A DNA stretch of 8,946 bases, taken from Burkholderiales bacterium RIFCSPHIGHO2_12_FULL_61_11 (GTDB lineage Bacteria; Pseudomonadota; Gammaproteobacteria; Burkholderiales; Burkholderiaceae_C). The translations under genes were made by a program, and so were the position numbers. Location: NCBI GenBank assembly GCA_001770785.1, contig MERZ01000403.1, forward strand, positions 2,367-11,312. The letters are read 5' to 3'. The notes beneath the pieces were generated by a model, which saw only the letters and a program-made list of their open reading frames with translations, ran no database searches and was not told where the DNA came from. How positions within the stretch are numbered: position 1 is the first letter of the stretch; each line of letters opens with the position of its first letter. This document shows, in pieces, positions 6,129-8,946 of this stretch.

Positions 6129-7028
6129 TCAGACCAGACTCTTGCGCAGCCAGTCGGCAAAGGCCGCGCATTCCCAACGGTCCATGGTGCCAGTGCGCCA
6201 GCACAGGTAGTGGGAATGGGGGCTTGGAACGTTGTGGCCGAAAACGGCGTTGTTGCCCAGGCGCACCAGTGAGCCGTCTTCCAGCCACGGTGCGCCCAGT
6301 TTGAGGCGGACGAGGCCGATCCCCATGCCTGCCGCGGCGGCATCACACATCAGGCCAATGTCATTGAACTGCGAGCCGTCCAGCGGCTCGGCCCAGTCGA
6401 GTTGGTGGGCGGCAAACCAGGTGCGCCAGGGCTCCAGCGGGGAGCGCAGCAGACTTTCTCCTTCCAGATCCTCGGCAACGTCGAAGGGCCCATGCTCGCG
6501 CACGAAGGCAGGTGAGGCCAGCGGCGTCACCTCATCATTGATCAGGCAGACATGCTCCAGATCGGCATAGCGCCCGGTGCCGAAACGCACGATCAGGTCG
6601 GCGTCCTCGGCCTGCACGTCCAGCAGCGGGATCGACACCTGGAGCGTCAGGTCGATCTCGGGGTAGGCTTCCGTGAACTGGCGCAGGCGCGGAATCAGAA
6701 TGGAGCGCGCAAACGTCGGCGTGACCGCCAGCCGCAGCTTGCGTTTGCCCGGCGTGGCGCTTTGACCCGCCATGCCGGGAAACTTTTGCAGCGTGGCGAG
6801 CCCCTCGCGCACATGCGCCAGATATTCGCTGCCTTCGGTGGTCAAGGAAAAATCAGCCCGGCCAAATAGCCGGGTGCCAATGATCTGCTCTAACTGCTTG
6901 ACCCGGTGGCTGACCGCGCTGGGGGTAACGCAGAGTTCCTCGGCCGCTTGCGTGACGCTGCGCAGCCGCGCCAGCGCTTCAAACGTCAGCAGGCACTGAA
7001 TGGGGGGAATGCGCGCAGCGGTGACCAT
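6129..7028 (-). CDS. LysR-family transcriptional regulator, GcvA-like
   Basis: A 299-residue protein of standard LysR length. The N-terminal winged helix-turn-helix spans about residues 8-67 (recognition region SVTQAAEELCVTPSAVSHRVKQLE, then RLFGR and LTTEG). A periplasmic-binding-protein-like effector domain spans about 93-295 (KLRLAVTPTFARSILIPRL, ADLIVRFGTG, GMGIGLVRLKLG). The IPPIQCLLTFEALAR start and the ADLIVRFG block resemble the GcvA subgroup, many of whose members control amino acid, amine or one-carbon genes. Its ATG lies three bases after the purU stop on the same strand, with only a weak AAGTAAG ribosome site, so it is probably translationally coupled to purU. It may act on the purU/aminotransferase intergenic region, 850 bases upstream (inference). 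The effector is unknown. Confidence 0.93.
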   Translation of the reverse strand: MVTAARIPPIQCLLTFEALARLRSVTQAAEELCVTPSAVSHRVKQLEQIIGTRLFGRADFSLTTEGSEYLAHVREGLATLQKFPGMAGQSATPGKRKLRLAVTPTFARSILIPRLRQFTEAYPEIDLTLQVSIPLLDVQAEDADLIVRFGTGRYADLEHVCLINDEVTPLASPAFVREHGPFDVAEDLEGESLLRSPLEPWRTWFAAHQLDWAEPLDGSQFNDIGLMCDAAAAGMGIGLVRLKLGAPWLEDGSLVRLGNNAVFGHNVPSPHSHYLCWRTGTMDRWECAAFADWLRKSLV

Positions 7029-7031
7029 GGC

Positions 7032-7880
7032 TTACTTGAAGATAACGGTTTTATGGCCGTTGAGCAACACGCGATGTTCGCTGTGCCATTTCACGGCCCG
7101 CGCCAGCACCTGGCTTTCGGTGTCGCGGCCCATGGTTGTCAGGTCTTCCACCGTCTTGCTGTGGTCAGCGCGTGCCACGTCCTGCTCGATGATGGGGCCT
7201 TCATCGAGCTCGCCGGTCACGTAGTGCGCGGTCGCGCCAATCAGCTTGACGCCGCGGTCATGCGCCTGGTGGTAGGGCTTGGCGCCCTTGAAGCTGGGCA
7301 AGAACGAGTGGTGGATGTTGATGGCGCGGCCCGCGAGCTTTTTGCACAGGTCGTTGGAGAGCACCTGCATGTAGCGCGCCAGCACCACCAGTTCCGCGCC
7401 TTCCGACTCGATGATCTCAAGTTGCCTGGCCTCGACCTGAGCCTTGCTTGCCGCGGTGACCGGCAAATGATGAAAGGGGATGTTGTAGCTGGCCGCCAAC
7501 TGATAGAACTCGCGGTGGTTGGAGATGATGGCGCGCACATCCAGCGGCAGCAGGCCTGACTTGCAGCGAAACAGCAGATCGTTCAGGCAATGGCCTTCCT
7601 TGCTGACCAGGATCACCGTGCGCATGGGCTGCGCGGTGTCGTGCAGTTTGCAGTCCATCTGGAAGGGCTCGGCAAACGCCGTTAAGTGGCTCGCCAGCAC
7701 CTCGTACGTCAGCTGGTCGCAGACGAACTGCACGCGCATGAAAAACAGTCCGGTGGCCGGATCGTTGTATTGCGCGGCTTCTTCAATGTTGCTGTCGTGT
7801 TCAAACAAAAAACCGGATACGGCATGAACAATGCCGCGGCGGTCCGGGCAAGACAGGGTCAGGATATAAGCGTGATTCAT
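7032..7880 (-). CDS. purU: Formyltetrahydrofolate deformylase (formyl-FH4 hydrolase)
   Basis: A 282-residue protein matching the usual PurU length. Residues 3-80 form an ACT domain (YILTLSCPDRRGIVHAVSGFLFEH). About 88-282 form the formyltransferase-like hydrolase domain. The catalytic triad pattern of this fold is intact: Asn188 and His190 in INIHHSFLPSFKG, and Asp226 in GELDEGPI. PurU hydrolyses 10-formyltetrahydrofolate to formate and tetrahydrofolate, balancing cytoplasmic one-carbon pools and supplying formate for PurT. The frame remains open upstream to 8651, but that extension is antisense to the aminotransferase gene, and the ATG at 7880 begins at the ACT domain. No Shine-Dalgarno sequence precedes it; the bases before the ATG are ATTCACCCCTT. 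It heads a purU-lysR unit and is divergent from the aminotransferase gene across 141 bases. Confidence 0.96.
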   Translation of the reverse strand: MNHAYILTLSCPDRRGIVHAVSGFLFEHDSNIEEAAQYNDPATGLFFMRVQFVCDQLTYEVLASHLTAFAEPFQMDCKLHDTAQPMRTVILVSKEGHCLNDLLFRCKSGLLPLDVRAIISNHREFYQLAASYNIPFHHLPVTAASKAQVEARQLEIIESEGAELVVLARYMQVLSNDLCKKLAGRAINIHHSFLPSFKGAKPYHQAHDRGVKLIGATAHYVTGELDEGPIIEQDVARADHSKTVEDLTTMGRDTESQVLARAVKWHSEHRVLLNGHKTVIFK

Positions 7881-7882
7881 AA

Positions 7883-8000
7883 GGGGTGAATTGTCGCAGG
7901 TGGCGCGCGCCTGCGCCCGCCTGCACCGAGTGCCTGATGCGGTGCGCCAGCAAGAGTGCCAGAATGCAAGACTGACTCCGTACTTGCCCCTATTCACCCC
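7883..8000. promoter_or_regulatory. Divergent control region with inverted ATTCACCCC nonamers
   Basis: GGGGTGAAT at 7883-7891 is the exact reverse complement of ATTCACCCC at 7992-8000. ATTCACCCC therefore reads into both divergent genes: it ends two bases before the purU ATG, and lies 21 bases before the aminotransferase ATG, upstream of its ribosome site. A shared regulator or a common leader element is possible. Also in this region are the palindrome GGCGCGCGCC (7902-7911) and the dyad GCACCG-N11-CGGTGC (7923-7945). No convincing sigma-70 promoter was found for either gene. Confidence 0.4.
7923..7945. promoter_or_regulatory. Interrupted dyad GCACCG-N11-CGGTGC, candidate operator
   Basis: Two perfect 6-base inverted arms lie near the middle of the purU/aminotransferase intergenic region. 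Dyads with an 11-base spacer are common as LysR-type operators, although the classic core is T-N11-A. The LysR gene behind purU is the obvious candidate binder (inference). It could equally be a chance hairpin in GC-rich DNA. Confidence 0.3.
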
Positions 8001-8010
8001 ATCACAACGC

Positions 8011-8016
8011 AGGAGA
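8011..8016 (+). promoter_or_regulatory. Shine-Dalgarno site of the aminotransferase gene
   Basis: AGGAGA lies five bases before the ATG at 8022 and fixes this start. Confidence 0.8.
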
Positions 8017-8021
8017 TCGAC

Positions 8022-8946
8022 ATGCCCTATAAAGATTTCAACATGGAGCATCAGTGGCTGCCCTTCACGCCCAACCGCAGCTTCAAGAAAGATCCACGTA
8101 TTTTTGTGGCTGCCGACGGCATGAACTTCACCACGCATGACGGCAAGCAGGTGATCGACGGCATTTCCAGTCTGTGGTGCGTGGCCGCCGGGCACAACCG
8201 TAAACCCATCAACGAGGCCATCAAGAAGCAGCTCGATACGCTGGACTACGCCACGGCGTTTCAGGCCAGCAACGACCAGGCTTTCAAGGCCTCTGAAATG
8301 ATTGCCGCGATGGCACCGGGCGACCTGAACAAGGTGCTGTTCTGCAATTCCGGCTCCGAAGCGGCCGACACGTCGCTGAAGGTGGCGCTGGCCTATCACC
8401 GCGCCCGTGGCGAGGGCCACCGCAATGTGTTTATTGGCCGCGAAAAGGGCTACCACGGCGTGGGTTTTGGCGGCATGAGCGTGGGCGGTATTCCGGCCAA
8501 CCGCAAAGTCTTTGGAGCAGCACTGCTGCCGCGCGTGGACCACATGCGCTTTATCCACGACCCGGTGAATCACGCCTACATCAACGGGATCGAGCCGGTG
8601 TGGGAAGAAGACATTTTGCTGGAGCTGGAAAACCGCATACTGCCGCTGCATGACGCGAGCAATGTGGCCGCCATTATTGTTGAGCCAGTGTCGGGCAGTG
8701 CCGGCTGGTATTTGCCGCCCATGGGCTACTTGAAGCGCTTAAGAGAGATCTGCGACAAGCACGGAATTTTGCTGATTTTTGACGAAGTCATCACGGGTTT
8801 CGGACGCATGGGAAGCAATTTTGCCGCCGATTATTACAGCGTGGTGCCCGACATGCTGAACTTTGCCAAATGCGTCACCAACGGCGTTTTTCCCCTGGGC
8901 GGCGTGGTCTGCTCCGACCGCATTTACGACGCCATGATGAAGGCCA
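8022..8946 (+). CDS. Class III omega-amino acid:pyruvate aminotransferase (3' partial)
   Basis: The first 308 residues of a PLP-dependent class III aminotransferase; the frame runs off the window, leaving roughly 140 residues unseen if it has the usual length of about 445. Visible PLP-site features are NSGSEAADTSLK (109-120, phosphate loop), YHG (144-146, ring stacking), DEVITGFGR (254-262, Asp254 to the pyridine nitrogen) and FAKCVTNG with Lys283 as the Schiff-base lysine. SSLWCVAAGHN near residue 50 and HQWLPFTPNR at the N-terminus match the beta-alanine:pyruvate (omega-amino acid) transaminase group. These enzymes move an amino group from beta-alanine or other omega-amines to pyruvate, giving alanine and a semialdehyde. 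A methylmalonate-semialdehyde dehydrogenase gene often follows, but would lie outside the window. It is divergent from purU-lysR, whose regulator may control it. The substrate is not proven by the sequence. Confidence 0.94.
   Translation, partial: MPYKDFNMEHQWLPFTPNRSFKKDPRIFVAADGMNFTTHDGKQVIDGISSLWCVAAGHNRKPINEAIKKQLDTLDYATAFQASNDQAFKASEMIAAMAPGDLNKVLFCNSGSEAADTSLKVALAYHRARGEGHRNVFIGREKGYHGVGFGGMSVGGIPANRKVFGAALLPRVDHMRFIHDPVNHAYINGIEPVWEEDILLELENRILPLHDASNVAAIIVEPVSGSAGWYLPPMGYLKRLREICDKHGILLIFDEVITGFGRMGSNFAADYYSVVPDMLNFAKCVTNGVFPLGGVVCSDRIYDAMMKA

Noticed and set aside
7881..8651. Long N-terminal extension of the purU reading frame (would give about 539 residues).
   Set aside because: It is wholly antisense to the clear aminotransferase gene and the divergent intergenic region, has no PurU-like content, and the ACT domain starts exactly at the ATG at 7880.

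Overview
The window is GC-rich, compactly coded DNA from a Gram-negative proteobacterium, most likely Burkholderiales and probably Comamonadaceae. The reasons are an outer-membrane TolC-type protein, a short bactofilin, LrgAB next to a GlcD-type oxidase, a DUF3422 gene, and an intergenic stretch resembling the dispersed palindromic repeats I associate with Comamonadaceae chromosomes. The family placement is inference; no rRNA or other marker gene is present. Eight protein genes are supported. Two are cut by the window edges: a TolC-OmpA fusion at the left and a class III aminotransferase at the right. No tRNA, rRNA, CRISPR, insertion sequence or prophage gene was seen.

Left part (1-1704, plus strand): the C-terminal half of a TolC-family outer-membrane channel fused to a peptidoglycan-binding OmpA domain, then a 164-base gap with a strong dyad, then a bactofilin cytoskeletal gene. 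Convergent to these, on the minus strand (1738-2839), lie lrgB and lrgA, which overlap by 8 bases and encode a two-component LrgA/LrgB (CidA/CidB) membrane system. About 200 bases of repeat-rich intergenic DNA separate lrgA from a co-directional glcD-like FAD-linked oxidase (3047-4549). LrgAB homologues include the plant plastid glycolate/glycerate carrier, so an LrgAB-GlcD neighbourhood suggests movement of a 2-hydroxy acid coupled to its oxidation.

Right part: divergent from glcD is a DUF3422 membrane-anchored protein (4701-6062). It ends in a compact terminator-like hairpin and converges on a minus-strand purU-lysR pair: formyltetrahydrofolate deformylase and a GcvA-like LysR regulator, with only three bases between them. 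Divergent from purU is an omega-amino acid:pyruvate aminotransferase (8022 to the window end). The 141-base purU/aminotransferase intergenic region carries the same nonamer (ATTCACCCC) reading into each gene, plus a GCACCG-N11-CGGTGC dyad. It is therefore a candidate shared control region, possibly for the LysR protein.

This looks mostly like ordinary chromosome. No clearly new multi-gene system is visible. The points most worth following are the TolC-OmpA fusion, the glcD-lrgAB association, and the shared elements between purU and the aminotransferase gene.
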